Shown here: positions 1 to 6,262 of the stretch, piece after piece | Layout of the letters: every line of letters begins with the position of its first letter | Numbering within the stretch: the stretch's first letter is position 1 | Origin: Deltaproteobacteria bacterium UBA5329 | Lineage (GTDB): Bacteria > Desulfobacterota > Syntrophorhabdia > Syntrophorhabdales > Syntrophorhabdaceae | Reading direction: 5' to 3' | Assembly (NCBI GenBank): GCA_002408185.1 | Contig: DHQV01000093.1 | Coordinates: forward strand, 1-7,104 | DNA length: 7,104 bases | Program-made: the position numbers and the translations under genes | The notes under the pieces: model-generated | Told to the model about the DNA's origin: nothing | Seen by the model: only the letters and a program-made list of their open reading frames with translations | The model's database searches: none

Positions 1-309
1 CAACTACGGTGTGTGCTGAATCCATCATGGCTCAAAAAAGTGACTGCATTGTAATGCAAAATTTCTGCTAAGATAATCCCGGCATGTGGATGCCAGTTAC
101 AACAATCGTCAAATAATTCGATTTACAAATTTTAATGTCCGGTCTTCTCTTCAGATCGGCCATTCATTTTGTCGCCGGGCATTTACATTGGCGCATACTT
201 GTCTCTAAACCCTCACCTTTAGCTGAAAGCGCAGCCAGGGCTTCGATGACGGTAGCGTATCCTTGAAATCGAAAAAACCCAAAGTACTAACGATCAGGAG
301 CCTCTCATC
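1..309. other. Upstream region without a supported gene
   Basis: No convincing coding region is visible on either strand. One + frame is open from the window edge to a TAA at 52-54 and could be the last 17 codons of a gene lying to the left, but nothing in it is recognisable. Two small palindromes occur: TGCATT-GT-AATGCA at 45-58 and GGCAT-GTGG-ATGCC at 81-94. Neither is followed by a T-run, so neither looks like an intrinsic terminator. The stretch is AT-rich at 55-145, as is common for promoter regions, but I could not place a -35/-10 pair with normal spacing. Confidence 0.5.
45..58. repeat. Perfect short palindrome, operator-like
   Basis: TGCATT and AATGCA form 6-bp inverted arms around a GT centre. 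This is the size of a dimeric repressor site and it lies about 250 bp upstream of a small DNA-binding protein gene. There is no evidence of binding, and a palindrome this short can arise by chance. Confidence 0.25.
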
Positions 310-501
310 GTGGGACGAAAAACAGTAGGAAAGCTCTCGAAGTCGTTAAACGTCCGCATCTCTGAAAGGGAATTGAAAGAGCTTCAATCTTACTGCAGGG
401 AGCACGACCTGAGCTACAGCGAATACACCCGCAGGCTCATAATTACGCACCTCGGGCTCGTTGATGACCTGATACCGATCTCCGGGGCCAAGATCCGATG
501 A
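310..501 (+). CDS. Ribbon-helix-helix (CopG/MetJ-type) small DNA-binding protein
   Basis: A 63-residue protein with the pattern of a ribbon-helix-helix DNA-binding domain. A basic N-terminus (residues 1-11) leads into a short strand, SLNVRIS (12-18). Helix A follows (about 19-32, ERELKELQSYCREH), then a turn at D33-L34 and helix B (about 35-48, SYSEYTRRLIITHL). In this family the strands of a dimer pair and insert into the DNA major groove; N14 and R16 would be the base-contacting candidates. The GTG start is supported by CAGGAG at 295-300, nine bases upstream. Such proteins are usually antitoxins or plasmid/phage-type repressors, but no toxin ORF follows before gmd 250 bp downstream. It may be an orphan regulator, possibly of itself or of the fucose operon. 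The fold is fairly sure from pattern; its target and role are unknown. Confidence 0.75.
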   Translation: MGRKTVGKLSKSLNVRISERELKELQSYCREHDLSYSEYTRRLIITHLGLVDDLIPISGAKIR

Positions 502-592
502 CGATCAAATCCGGGTGTTTCAATTTTTTGCCTTGAACGATATGCGACATCTAATATAAGACTTACCGGGAAAGGCTAAAACCACCCACTTT

Positions 593-742
593 ATGTCCGT
601 TATGTCGATATGCAAGGGATTACGACATAACCTCTTGACTGGGGATGACACGATAGTTCATCATATAGGCAGGGATCTAACATCGAGCCTTGTTGAAAAG
701 ATCACAAAAGAAGGGCCAAATTATATATCAAAGGTGAGGTGA
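593..742 (+). other. Possible 49-codon small ORF just ahead of gmd
   Basis: An ATG at 593 (second in-frame ATG at 602) opens 49 codons ending in TGA at 740-742, nine bases before the gmd start and overlapping the gmd ribosome binding site. The product would be soluble and charged, ending in EKITKEGPNYISKVR, with no recognised domain. The only purine-rich stretch upstream, GGAAAGG at 569-575, is too far from 593 for a good ribosome binding site, and the start region coincides with the inverted repeat at 599-631. It could be a leader peptide coupled to gmd, but chance is more likely. Confidence 0.18.
599..631. promoter_or_regulatory. 9-bp inverted repeat, candidate operator upstream of gmd
   Basis: GTTATGTCG (599-607) and CGACATAAC (623-631) are perfect inverted arms separated by 15 bp. 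A further direct half-site, TTATGTCC (591-598), abuts the left arm, and CGACAT recurs at 545-550, so the same motif appears four times within about 90 bp. A -35-like TTGACT begins at 635, four bases after the right arm, with only poor -10 candidates (CATCAT, CATATA) near 659-667. The arrangement resembles a transcription-factor site next to a promoter for the gmd-fcl-manC operon. The repeat is seen directly; its function and the promoter are inferred. Confidence 0.4.
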
Positions 743-751
743 GAGAATAAA

Positions 752-1903
752 ATGAGAGCGTTCATCACAGGGATCACGGGGCAGGACGGGTCTTATCTCG
801 CAGAATTCCTTCTCTCCAAAGGGTATGAAGTGCACGGCCTGATAAGGCGGGCGAGCACTTTTAACACGGGCAGGATCGATCATATCTACACCGATCCGCA
901 TTTAGAAGATGCCCGCGTGTTCCTTCATTACGGTGACCTTTCGGACGCGGGCCAACTCATCGAACTCATATATAATGTCAAACCCGATGAAATTTATCAT
1001 TTGGGGGCCCAGAGCCACGTGAGGGTCAGTTTTGACACCCCTGAATTTACAGGCGACATAACTGGCCTTGGTTCGACACGTATCTTGGAGGCCATACGGC
1101 GCAGCGGCATAAAAACGAAATATTACCAGGCCTCATCGTCGGAATTGTTTGGCGCGAGCCCCCCGCCTCAGAATGAGGAAACTCCTTTTTATCCGAGAAG
1201 CCCCTACGCTGCAGCAAAGATTTATGCCTACTGGATGACGGTGAATTACAGGGAAGGGTATGACGTCTTCGCCTGCAACGGTATTCTTTTCAATCACGAA
1301 TCACCGCGCCGGGGAGAGACCTTCGTGACGAGAAAGGTCACGCGGGCGCTAGCAAATATTTTGGCGGGCAACCAGAAGAAGCTCTTCCTTGGCAATATCG
1401 ATTCCAGGAGAGACTGGGGGTTTGCCCCGGAATATGTAGAGATGATGTGGCTTATGCTCCAGCGGGACGAACCGGATGACTACGTTGTCGGGACAGGCGA
1501 AAGCCATTCCGTCAGGGAGATGATCGAGGTGGCCTTCGGATACGCCGGGATAGACCTCGAATGGCGTGGAGAGGGCGAGTCAGAGACGGGTGTCATCTCG
1601 TCTCTCAGGACAGGCATCGATACGCATCTGAAACCGGGGGATGTTGTCATCGAGATAGACCCGAGGTATTTCAGGCCTACGGAGGTGACCCATCTTCAGG
1701 CGGACATCTCGAAGGCCAGGATGCAGTTGAACTGGGAGCCGAGGATCACGTTCCCGGAACTTACCAGGATAATGGTCGACTACGATCTCCGGATGGCCGG
1801 CATCGAAGCGCCCTGCGAAGGTATCGAGGCATGCCGTGCGAAGGGTTTCTGTTACACCGATCATAAGTATGCCCTCTACGAAAGGATAAGGGAGGGGGCC
1901 TGA
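752..1903 (+). CDS. gmd: GDP-mannose 4,6-dehydratase
   Basis: Converts GDP-D-mannose to GDP-4-keto-6-deoxy-D-mannose, the first committed step to GDP-L-fucose, in the cytoplasm. The 383-residue protein is a short-chain dehydrogenase/reductase. It has the nucleotide-binding loop GITGQDG (7-13), characteristic of Gmd, then the ASSSELFG active-site stretch (127-134; S129 and E131 align with the catalytic Thr and Glu of the E. coli enzyme). The catalytic Y152/K156 pair lies in [12 protein letters not shown]. The family signatures [20 protein letters not shown] (176-195) and [11 protein letters not shown] are also present. Length is slightly over the usual 340-375. The extra lies in the tail after about residue 350, which contains four cysteines and looks like a variant of a common Gmd tail. 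The ATG is preceded by a strong purine-rich AAGGTGAGGTGAGAG (731-745). First gene of the operon; fcl starts five bases after its stop. Identification is very secure. Confidence 0.97.
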   Translation: MRAFITGITGQDGSYLAEFLLSKGYEVHGLIRRASTFNTGRIDHIYTDPHLEDARVFLHYGDLSDAGQLIELIYNVKPDEIYHLGAQSHVRVSFDTPEFTGDITGLGSTRILEAIRRSGIKTKYYQASSSELFGASPPPQNEETPFYPRSPYAAAKIYAYWMTVNYREGYDVFACNGILFNHESPRRGETFVTRKVTRALANILAGNQKKLFLGNIDSRRDWGFAPEYVEMMWLMLQRDEPDDYVVGTGESHSVREMIEVAFGYAGIDLEWRGEGESETGVISSLRTGIDTHLKPGDVVIEIDPRYFRPTEVTHLQADISKARMQLNWEPRITFPELTRIMVDYDLRMAGIEAPCEGIEACRAKGFCYTDHKYALYERIREGA

Positions 1904-1911
1904 TCGACTTG
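1888..1911 (+). promoter_or_regulatory. Ribosome binding site deciding the TTG start of fcl
   Basis: AAGGGAGGGGG (1888-1898), inside the last codons of gmd, lies about ten bases before TTG at 1909. The first conserved feature of the protein, GGKGFLGQ, begins only 13 codons later. No ATG or GTG in this frame is placed to include the preceding strand, so the TTG is the best start. The position also implies that ribosomes finishing gmd can reinitiate on fcl. Confidence 0.6.
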
Positions 1912-3021
1912 GACAAGCTTCAGGGTAAAGCCATTACCGTTACCGGCGGGAAAGGGTTTCTGGGCCAACACCTCATCCGCACGCTCCTCTCGAGCGGCTG
2001 TCGGAATGTCATGGTCGCTGACCTTCCCGAGTACGACCTTGTCAGCCTTGCGGACGTAAAGCGCATGTACGAAGACTTGAACCCCGATATCGTCATCCAC
2101 CTCGCCGCAAAGGTCGGCGGCATCGGGTTCAACCAGGAAAACCCGGCTTCCCTCTTCTATGAGAACGCCATGATGGGCATCCAGCTCGTACATGAGGGGT
2201 ATGCCCACAGCATCGAGAAGTTTGTTGCCCTCGGGACCATTTGCGCCTATCCCAAGTTTACCCCCGTTCCCTTCCGGGAAGACGATATATGGAACGGTTA
2301 TCCCGAAGAGACCAACGCACCATACGGCCTTGCCAAGAAGATGATGCTCGTCCAGTCTCAGGCCTATAGGCAGCAGTACGGCTTTAATTCCATTTTTCTC
2401 CTTCCAGTCAACCTTTACGGCCCGGGGGACAATTTCAGCTTCAGGTCGTCCCACGTCATCCCGGCACTCATCAGAAAATTCCACCTCGCCAATCTCCTGG
2501 CCCGCGGAGATTTTGACGCAATAGCGGCGGACTTTGAGTGGAACAAAGATGCCGAAGTCATAATTGACAACTCCCTGATGGCAATCACCCAAGCCTCATC
2601 AAAAACCGACATCCTAAAAGTACTGGAACATTACGGCATCTCTCATTCGTTGTCTCACTCCTCACGGTCCGTTGTCGAGATTTGGGGCACCGGTTCCGCC
2701 ACCCGCGAGTTCTTCTACGTGGAAGATGCGGCCGAAGCCATCGTCGCGGCCACGAAAAGCTACGATAAGAGCGACCCGGTCAATATCGGCGCCGGGTTCG
2801 AGATCTCCATCAAAGACCTCGTCACCCTCATCGTCAACCTGATGAGATTTGATGGTGAAGTGACGTGGGATCGCTCCAAACCGGACGGTCAGCCAAGAAG
2901 AATGCTGGATACCACGAAGGCAAGAATGGAATTTGACTTTACGGCCCGGACCTCTTTCAGGGAAGGATTGGTAAAGACAATAGAATGGTACACTAAAGGC
3001 GAAGAAGGTCATCGTGCTTGA
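1909..3021 (+). CDS. fcl: GDP-L-fucose synthase (GDP-4-keto-6-deoxy-D-mannose 3,5-epimerase/4-reductase), long form
   Basis: Performs the 3,5-epimerisation and NADPH-dependent 4-reduction of the Gmd product, giving GDP-L-fucose. The extended-SDR fold is shown by TGGKGFLGQ (12-20), HLAAKVGGI (64-72), the active-site stretch LGTICAYP (108-115), the catalytic pair Y139/K143 in APYGLAK, and H182 in SSHVIPAL, followed later by [19 protein letters not shown] (257-275). C112 matches the catalytic cysteine of E. coli Fcl. The catalytic serine position is occupied by threonine (T110), a conservative change. At 370 residues it is about 50 longer than the roughly 320-residue E. coli type. The extra lies between the helix ending about H192 and the WGTG motif at 259, an in-frame insertion rich in acidic and serine residues. 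Translation starts at TTG. It lies between gmd and manC in a tight operon. Function is secure; the role of the insertion is unknown. Confidence 0.95.
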   Translation: MDKLQGKAITVTGGKGFLGQHLIRTLLSSGCRNVMVADLPEYDLVSLADVKRMYEDLNPDIVIHLAAKVGGIGFNQENPASLFYENAMMGIQLVHEGYAHSIEKFVALGTICAYPKFTPVPFREDDIWNGYPEETNAPYGLAKKMMLVQSQAYRQQYGFNSIFLLPVNLYGPGDNFSFRSSHVIPALIRKFHLANLLARGDFDAIAADFEWNKDAEVIIDNSLMAITQASSKTDILKVLEHYGISHSLSHSSRSVVEIWGTGSATREFFYVEDAAEAIVAATKSYDKSDPVNIGAGFEISIKDLVTLIVNLMRFDGEVTWDRSKPDGQPRRMLDTTKARMEFDFTARTSFREGLVKTIEWYTKGEEGHRA

Positions 3022-4500
3022 ATGAAATCCCTACCGACTGATAAACGATCCCTTATCCCTATCATCCTATGCGGCGGAGCGGGAGAGAGGCTCTGGCCCC
3101 TGTCCCGCGATGAGTACCCCAAACAACTTTTACCTCTGGTCGGGCCCGAAACGATGCTTCTGGAAACGGTCCGTCGCATGGCAGGTTTTGTCGATGACAA
3201 TGTGGAGCTTGCATCTGCCCCTATGATCGTCTGCAACGAAGACCATCGATTCTTGGTTGCCGGGCAGCTAAAGAGCATGGCCCTTGAGGGCCCGCCCATC
3301 ATTCTCGAGCCCTGCGGCCGCAACACTGCCCCGGCACTGACCGTCGCCGCGCTTTATGCAGCAAGGAACGGACAGGACCCCCTGCTCCTCGTCATGCCTT
3401 CGGACCATGTCGTGGAAGACCGCATGGCCCTCCATCACTCCGTGAACCTGGGCATCGGACCGGCCCTCGCGGGCGCCATCGTCACCTTCGGCATCGTCCC
3501 CGACCGCCCGGAAACCGGCTATGGCTACATTGAGGCCGATCGGCACGACCCCATCGCCGACCACGTCTTCCCGGTCACCCGTTTTGTCGAGAAGCCCGAC
3601 CGCGCAACTGCGCAGACCTATATCGCCGCCGGTGACTACTACTGGAACAGCGGAATGTTTCTGCTTAGGTCCGGCACTTGGCTCAAAGCGATGGAACTGC
3701 TCCAGCCCGTCATGCTCGAAGCCTGCATTACCGCCCTCGAACGCGGATCCGAAGGCCTTGATTTCCAAACACTGGACAAGGAAACCTTCCACGCCTGTCC
3801 CGCCAATTCCATCGACTACGCAGTCATGGAAAAGCTCACCGGCCTGTCCGGTACACCAATTCGCGGGATCGTCGTACCTCTCGATGCCGGCTGGTCCGAC
3901 GTTGGTTCCTGGTACTCTGTATGGAACGTCGGCAGGAAGGATGAAAACGACAACATTACCTCCGGGGACGTCCTCGTGGAAGATACACGGCAATCCCTGG
4001 TTCTGGCCACATCCCGCCAGGTTTCCTGCGTCGGCATCGATGGCCTTGCCGTGGTGGAAACCCCCGATGCCGTCCTCGTCGCCAGAATGGACAAGGCGCA
4101 GGACGTCAAGAAGATCGTCGCGTCCCTCAAGGCGAAAGGACGCAGGGAAGGCATTGGACACAGAAAAGTATATCGTCCCTGGGGATGGTTCGATTCCCTG
4201 GAACGGGGAGAGCACTTCCAGGTAAAAAGGATCGTTGTCAACCCCGGCGCGATCCTCAGCCTTCAATCACACCGCCACCGCTCCGAACACTGGGTCGTTG
4301 TCCGCGGCACAGCCAGGGTCACCGTGGGGGAAAAGATAATGGTCCTGACGGAGGGCCAGTCTGCTTTTATCCCGGCCGGTGAAAAGCACCGTGTGGAGAA
4401 TCCGGGCCAAGATCCTTTGGAGATCATCGAGGTGCAGACGGGGAGTTATTTGGGGGAGGATGATATTGTGAGATTTGAGGACCGGTATGGCAGAACATAG
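3022..4500 (+). CDS. manC: Bifunctional mannose-1-phosphate guanylyltransferase / mannose-6-phosphate isomerase
   Basis: Makes GDP-mannose from mannose-1-phosphate and GTP and, through its C-terminal cupin, interconverts fructose-6-phosphate and mannose-6-phosphate. The 492 residues match the AlgA/ManC/XanB size (about 480). The N-terminal nucleotidyltransferase domain (about 10-300) shows the pyrophosphorylase signature GGAGERLWPLSRDEYPKQ (18-35). It also has EPCGRNTAPA (96-105), PSDH (126-129), FVEKPD (188-193), WNSGMF (208-213) and DAGWSDVGSW (288-297). The type II isomerase cupin (about 380-485) has VYRPWGW and the metal-binding cluster Q415, H417, H419, E422 in QSHRHRSEHW, plus H456. The ATG follows the fcl TGA with no gap, and only a weak AGAAGG (3003-3008) lies upstream, so translation is probably coupled to fcl. 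Third positions look richer in C and G than in gmd. The phosphomannomutase needed between the two activities is not in the window. Confidence 0.97.
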   Translation: MKSLPTDKRSLIPIILCGGAGERLWPLSRDEYPKQLLPLVGPETMLLETVRRMAGFVDDNVELASAPMIVCNEDHRFLVAGQLKSMALEGPPIILEPCGRNTAPALTVAALYAARNGQDPLLLVMPSDHVVEDRMALHHSVNLGIGPALAGAIVTFGIVPDRPETGYGYIEADRHDPIADHVFPVTRFVEKPDRATAQTYIAAGDYYWNSGMFLLRSGTWLKAMELLQPVMLEACITALERGSEGLDFQTLDKETFHACPANSIDYAVMEKLTGLSGTPIRGIVVPLDAGWSDVGSWYSVWNVGRKDENDNITSGDVLVEDTRQSLVLATSRQVSCVGIDGLAVVETPDAVLVARMDKAQDVKKIVASLKAKGRREGIGHRKVYRPWGWFDSLERGEHFQVKRIVVNPGAILSLQSHRHRSEHWVVVRGTARVTVGEKIMVLTEGQSAFIPAGEKHRVENPGQDPLEIIEVQTGSYLGEDDIVRFEDRYGRT

Positions 4501-4518
4501 TTAAACCCCTCGCCGTCA

Positions 4519-4552
4519 GCATGGGTTTGGAGCCCGTGCCACAATTATTTTC
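4519..4552 (+). terminator. Weak intrinsic terminator-like hairpin after manC
   Basis: GCATGGG (4519-4525) can pair with CCCGTGC (4533-4539), seven base pairs including one G-U, around a 7-nt loop. It is followed, after CACAA, by the T-rich stretch TTATTTTCTT. It starts 18 bases after the manC stop, where the operon would be expected to end. The T-run is displaced and broken, so efficiency is doubtful. Confidence 0.4.
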
Positions 4553-4556
4553 TTCC

Positions 4557-4692
4557 TGCCCGGACGCACACACAACGCCAGAATCCACCACACACCATCA
4601 TCCCGGCACCGAGGCGGAATCCACCATGCACCTCCCGGTTCGCAGGATCCAAATGCACCACCAATCGTCATCCCGGCTTGCCGGGATCCAGT
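4557..4692. repeat. Cluster of degenerate REP-like palindromic units
   Basis: At least three related units follow one another. Unit A (4598-4626) has TCATCCCGGC...GCGGAATCCA. Unit B (4631-4652) has CCTCCCGG...GGATCCAA. Unit C (4666-4692) has CGTCATCCCGGC and GCCGGGATCCAGT, with a perfect 8-bp stem at 4670-4677/4680-4687. GAATCCACCA is repeated exactly at 4581-4590 and 4617-4626, and the first copy may end a fourth, more eroded unit. This layout, with a stem opening in TCATCCC and closing in GGGATCCA, is typical of short dispersed palindromic repeats in many bacterial genomes. Only unit C keeps full symmetry. The overlapping 66-codon ORF here is a by-product of the repeats. Confidence 0.6.
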
Positions 4693-4870
4693 GTCCTTGT
4701 TGTTGCTTTGTGTGGCTTTAACTAGCTTTTAAAAAAGGTGTAGTGCTGGGAGGCTTTCGCTAAAGTTCGGCTTATTACGCCTTTCGGAGTGGTCAATCAT
4801 CGAAAATTATTTCTTTAACACAGGAAATTTTTTGCATGGCAAGGTTTCTTATCACGGTCGTGGCATAAAC
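4693..4870. other. Intergenic stretch between the palindromic repeats and the insertion sequence
   Basis: No coding region, RNA gene or clear promoter is visible. The composition shifts to AT-rich here compared with manC. GGCTTTCG (4752-4759) is loosely echoed by GCCTTTCGG (4789-4797), but no stable structure is obvious. The last bases, up to C4870, form the left half of the IS630 target site. Confidence 0.4.
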
Positions 4871-4872
4871 TA

Positions 4873-4884
4873 GTGTTATGTCCC
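4873..4884 (+). repeat. Left terminal inverted repeat of the IS630 element
   Basis: GTGTTATGTCCC directly after the TA at 4871-4872. It matches the right end in GTGT and GTCCC with three mismatches between. The transposase first frame starts 27 bases inside it. Confidence 0.75.
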
Positions 4885-4911
4885 AATAATAGCTGCACAT
4901 AATTCTTTATT

Positions 4912-5148
4912 ATGGCATATTCTCTCATGAAGACCGCGAGAGAGAATCAAATGGAGATACGGGACAGGCTGGAGAAGCTGATCAAAGGGCGTAACACGCC
5001 ACAGAAAATAGTCCTGAGGGCGAAGACAGCCGTGAGGGTACTCGAAGGGATGCTTAAAAAACATATTGCCGATGAGATGGGGATCTCCCGGACGACGGTG
5101 TACCTCTGGGCGAGAGATTCGAAAAAGGAGGGATGCCTGCATTGCTGA
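4912..5148 (+). CDS. IS630-family transposase, N-terminal helix-turn-helix part (frame 1)
   Basis: Encodes the DNA-binding end of the transposase. Residues 14-45 resemble the N-terminal arm of IS630 proteins (RLEKLIKGRNTPQKIVLRAKTA). Residues 46-68 form a helix-turn-helix, with ADEMGISRTTVYLW as its core, that would bind the terminal repeats. The natural continuation, RFEKGGMPALLKDAPRPGR, is in the -1 frame; this frame instead runs on through DSKKEGCLHC to a stop at 5146-5148. It overlaps the second frame by 16 bases. No good ribosome binding site precedes ATG 4912. The ATG at 4951, after GAGAGAG, is an alternative start and would still keep the whole conserved part. It is either the first half of a programmed-frameshift transposase or the front of a gene broken by one lost base. 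Confidence 0.8.
   Translation: MAYSLMKTARENQMEIRDRLEKLIKGRNTPQKIVLRAKTAVRVLEGMLKKHIADEMGISRTTVYLWARDSKKEGCLHC
5118..5135 (+). other. Frame junction of the split transposase, possible slippery site
   Basis: The zero frame reads TCG AAA AAG GAG and the -1 frame reads GAA AAA GGA GGG ATG. G-AAA-AAG resembles a slippery heptamer, but the first base is G rather than A, so it is not canonical. A ribosome shifting here would make ...ARDSKKGGMPALL. Alternatively, restoring a single A at about 5115 (GCGAGA-AGATTC) gives WARRFEKGGMPALL, which fits the family consensus better and points to a one-base deletion. AAGGAGGG at 5125-5132 touches the ATG at 5133, too close for normal initiation, but is well placed for a TTG at 5142. 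Confidence 0.45.
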
Positions 5149-5999
5149 AGGACGCTCCCCGTCCCGGACGTATCCCCGTCATAACGAGCGAAAAGGAGAA
5201 GGAGGTCGTAGAGGCGACACTGCATACGCTGCCTGACAGCGCCACCCGCTGGAGTGTGCGGACAATGGCTGCGTCTCGTGGTATCTCACGCATGGCGGTG
5301 CAGCGGATATGGAAGAGATACAACATACAACCCCACCACGTAGAATCATTCAAAATAAGCAACGATCCCCTGTTCGTCGAGAAGGTGCGTGATGTTGTCG
5401 GACTCTACGTGAACCCGTCGGAGAAGGCCCTGGTACTGTCCGTCGATGAGAAAAGCCGGATACAGGCATTGGACCGCACCCAACCGGGGCTACCGTTGAA
5501 AAAAGGCCGTTGCGGCACCATGGCCTATGATTACAAGAGGCGCGGCACGACGACCCTCTTTGCCGCCCTCAACGTCCTTGACGGGACCGTCATCGGCACC
5601 TTCATGCCCAAACACCGCCAGGGCGAGTTCCTGAAGTTTTTAAGACAGATCGACACAGAGACCCGGCCCGGTATGGACCTGCACCTCATCGTTGACAATT
5701 ACGGTTCCCACAAAACAAAACGAGTCAATGAATGGCTCGCCAGGCACCCTCGTTTCCATATGCACTTCACGCCTACCTCGGCGTCATGGCTCGACATGGT
5801 GGAGAGGTTCTTCAGCGAGATCACCACGAAGAAGATCAGACGTGGTGTCTTCGCGAGTGTTCAGGCTCTTGTAGATGCTGTGATGGACTTCGTGGAAAAG
5901 CATAACGAGAACCCGAGGATATTTATCTGGATGAAGTACGCAGATACCATACTGGCGAAAGTGGCAAAGTGTACAGAAGAGTTGGGGACGGGACACTAG
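5133..5999 (+). CDS. IS630-family transposase, catalytic DDE part (frame 2)
   Basis: Carries the catalytic core that cuts and joins the element ends. After the linker ALLKDAPRPGRIP (3-15) comes a second helix-turn-helix region (about 40-65, WSVRTMAASRGISRMAVQRI). The RNase-H-fold core has D105 in VLSVDEKS, D188 in LIVDNYGSHK and E224 in SWLDMVERFFSEIT, an acidic triad with D188 and E224 separated by 35 residues, as in this family. The tail HNENPRIFIWMKYADTIL is also typical. Residues look intact throughout. Joined to the preceding frame, the total would be near 355 residues, a normal IS630 length. The stop TAG is made by the duplicated TA (5997-5998) plus flanking G5999; the element itself ends with the CAC codon. 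ATG 5133 is only the first start in this frame, so the true product is probably a fusion with the upstream part. Confidence 0.92.
   Translation: MPALLKDAPRPGRIPVITSEKEKEVVEATLHTLPDSATRWSVRTMAASRGISRMAVQRIWKRYNIQPHHVESFKISNDPLFVEKVRDVVGLYVNPSEKALVLSVDEKSRIQALDRTQPGLPLKKGRCGTMAYDYKRRGTTTLFAALNVLDGTVIGTFMPKHRQGEFLKFLRQIDTETRPGMDLHLIVDNYGSHKTKRVNEWLARHPRFHMHFTPTSASWLDMVERFFSEITTKKIRRGVFASVQALVDAVMDFVEKHNENPRIFIWMKYADTILAKVAKCTEELGTGH
5985..5996 (-). repeat. Right terminal inverted repeat of the IS630 element
   Basis: GGGACGGGACAC on the + strand, reading GTGTCCCGTCCC inward. It overlaps the last four codons of the transposase and abuts the TA at 5997-5998. Confidence 0.75.
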
Positions 6000-6262
6000 A
6001 GATTCAGGGAACTGTGCCGACAGTAATGCTATAGTCTCCTCGTACCTGCCCGATTCTCTCATTATTTCCGCCTTGATAATGCGGTCATTGTCGTCCGATT
6101 CATCAAGTGAGCCGGCGAGTGCATTAAGGTTATCAAGTTCTTCGTCGGAAAATGGTGTAAATGGCTGATCGTTCCTGAGGGCAGATCAGTATAAAGCGCT
6201 CGACCTGCCATTCCTGGCTCAAACCGCATGATCAGAAGAACGTGAGATCCCCGGCGGTGACC
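5999..6262. other. Right flank of the IS630 element, no intact gene
   Basis: No frame on either strand gives a recognisable intact protein. The reverse-strand ORF that crosses this stretch (up to 6508) has no family features and lies over + strand transposase debris. Short + frame stretches such as 6107-6190 (IKVIKFFVGKWCKWLIVPEG) may be the eroded front of the transposase pseudogene that follows, but I cannot support this. Confidence 0.4.

Larger units (their letters stand above)
4873..5996 (+). mobile_element. IS630-family insertion sequence, apparently complete
   Basis: A 1124-bp element bounded by imperfect terminal inverted repeats, GTGTTATGTCCC on the left (4873-4884) and GTGTCCCGTCCC read inward from the right (5996-5985), identical at 9 of 12 positions. 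The dinucleotide TA flanks both ends (4871-4872 and 5997-5998), which is the target duplication expected of IS630/Tc1-mariner transposition. With the adjoining C4870 and G5999, the empty site would read CTAG, the preferred target described for IS870-type members. The element carries a two-frame transposase filling nearly its whole length. Boundaries rest on repeats, duplication and protein content agreeing with each other. Whether it is still active depends on how the two frames are joined. Confidence 0.85.

Noticed and set aside
187..204. Sigma-54-like promoter (TTGGCGCATACTTGTC)
   Set aside because: The -12 GC element is missing at the required spacing from the GG.
492..529. Terminator after the ribbon-helix-helix gene (T6 run at 524-529)
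   Set aside because: Only a 4-bp GATC/GATC pairing can form upstream of the T-run, and it is too far from it.
1811..1860. Cysteine-containing tail of Gmd as a metal-binding site
   Set aside because: Spacing is irregular and the segment resembles a variable C-terminal tail common in Gmd proteins.
1876..2592. 238-codon reverse-strand ORF opposite fcl
   Set aside because: Shadow of a clearly identified gene; no family features.
3268..4266. 332-codon reverse-strand ORF opposite manC, and the long + frame at 3521-4225
   Set aside because: Both are frames opened by the high-GC codon use of manC, whose motifs are continuous across the same bases.
4670..4687. Perfect hairpin ATCCCGGC-TT-GCCGGGAT as an intrinsic terminator
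   Set aside because: No T-run follows; the sequence around it matches a dispersed palindromic repeat instead.
4521..4721. 66-codon + strand ORF after manC
   Set aside because: It runs through the palindromic repeats, has a His/Ser/Pro/Cys-rich low-complexity product, no ribosome binding site and no recognisable domain.
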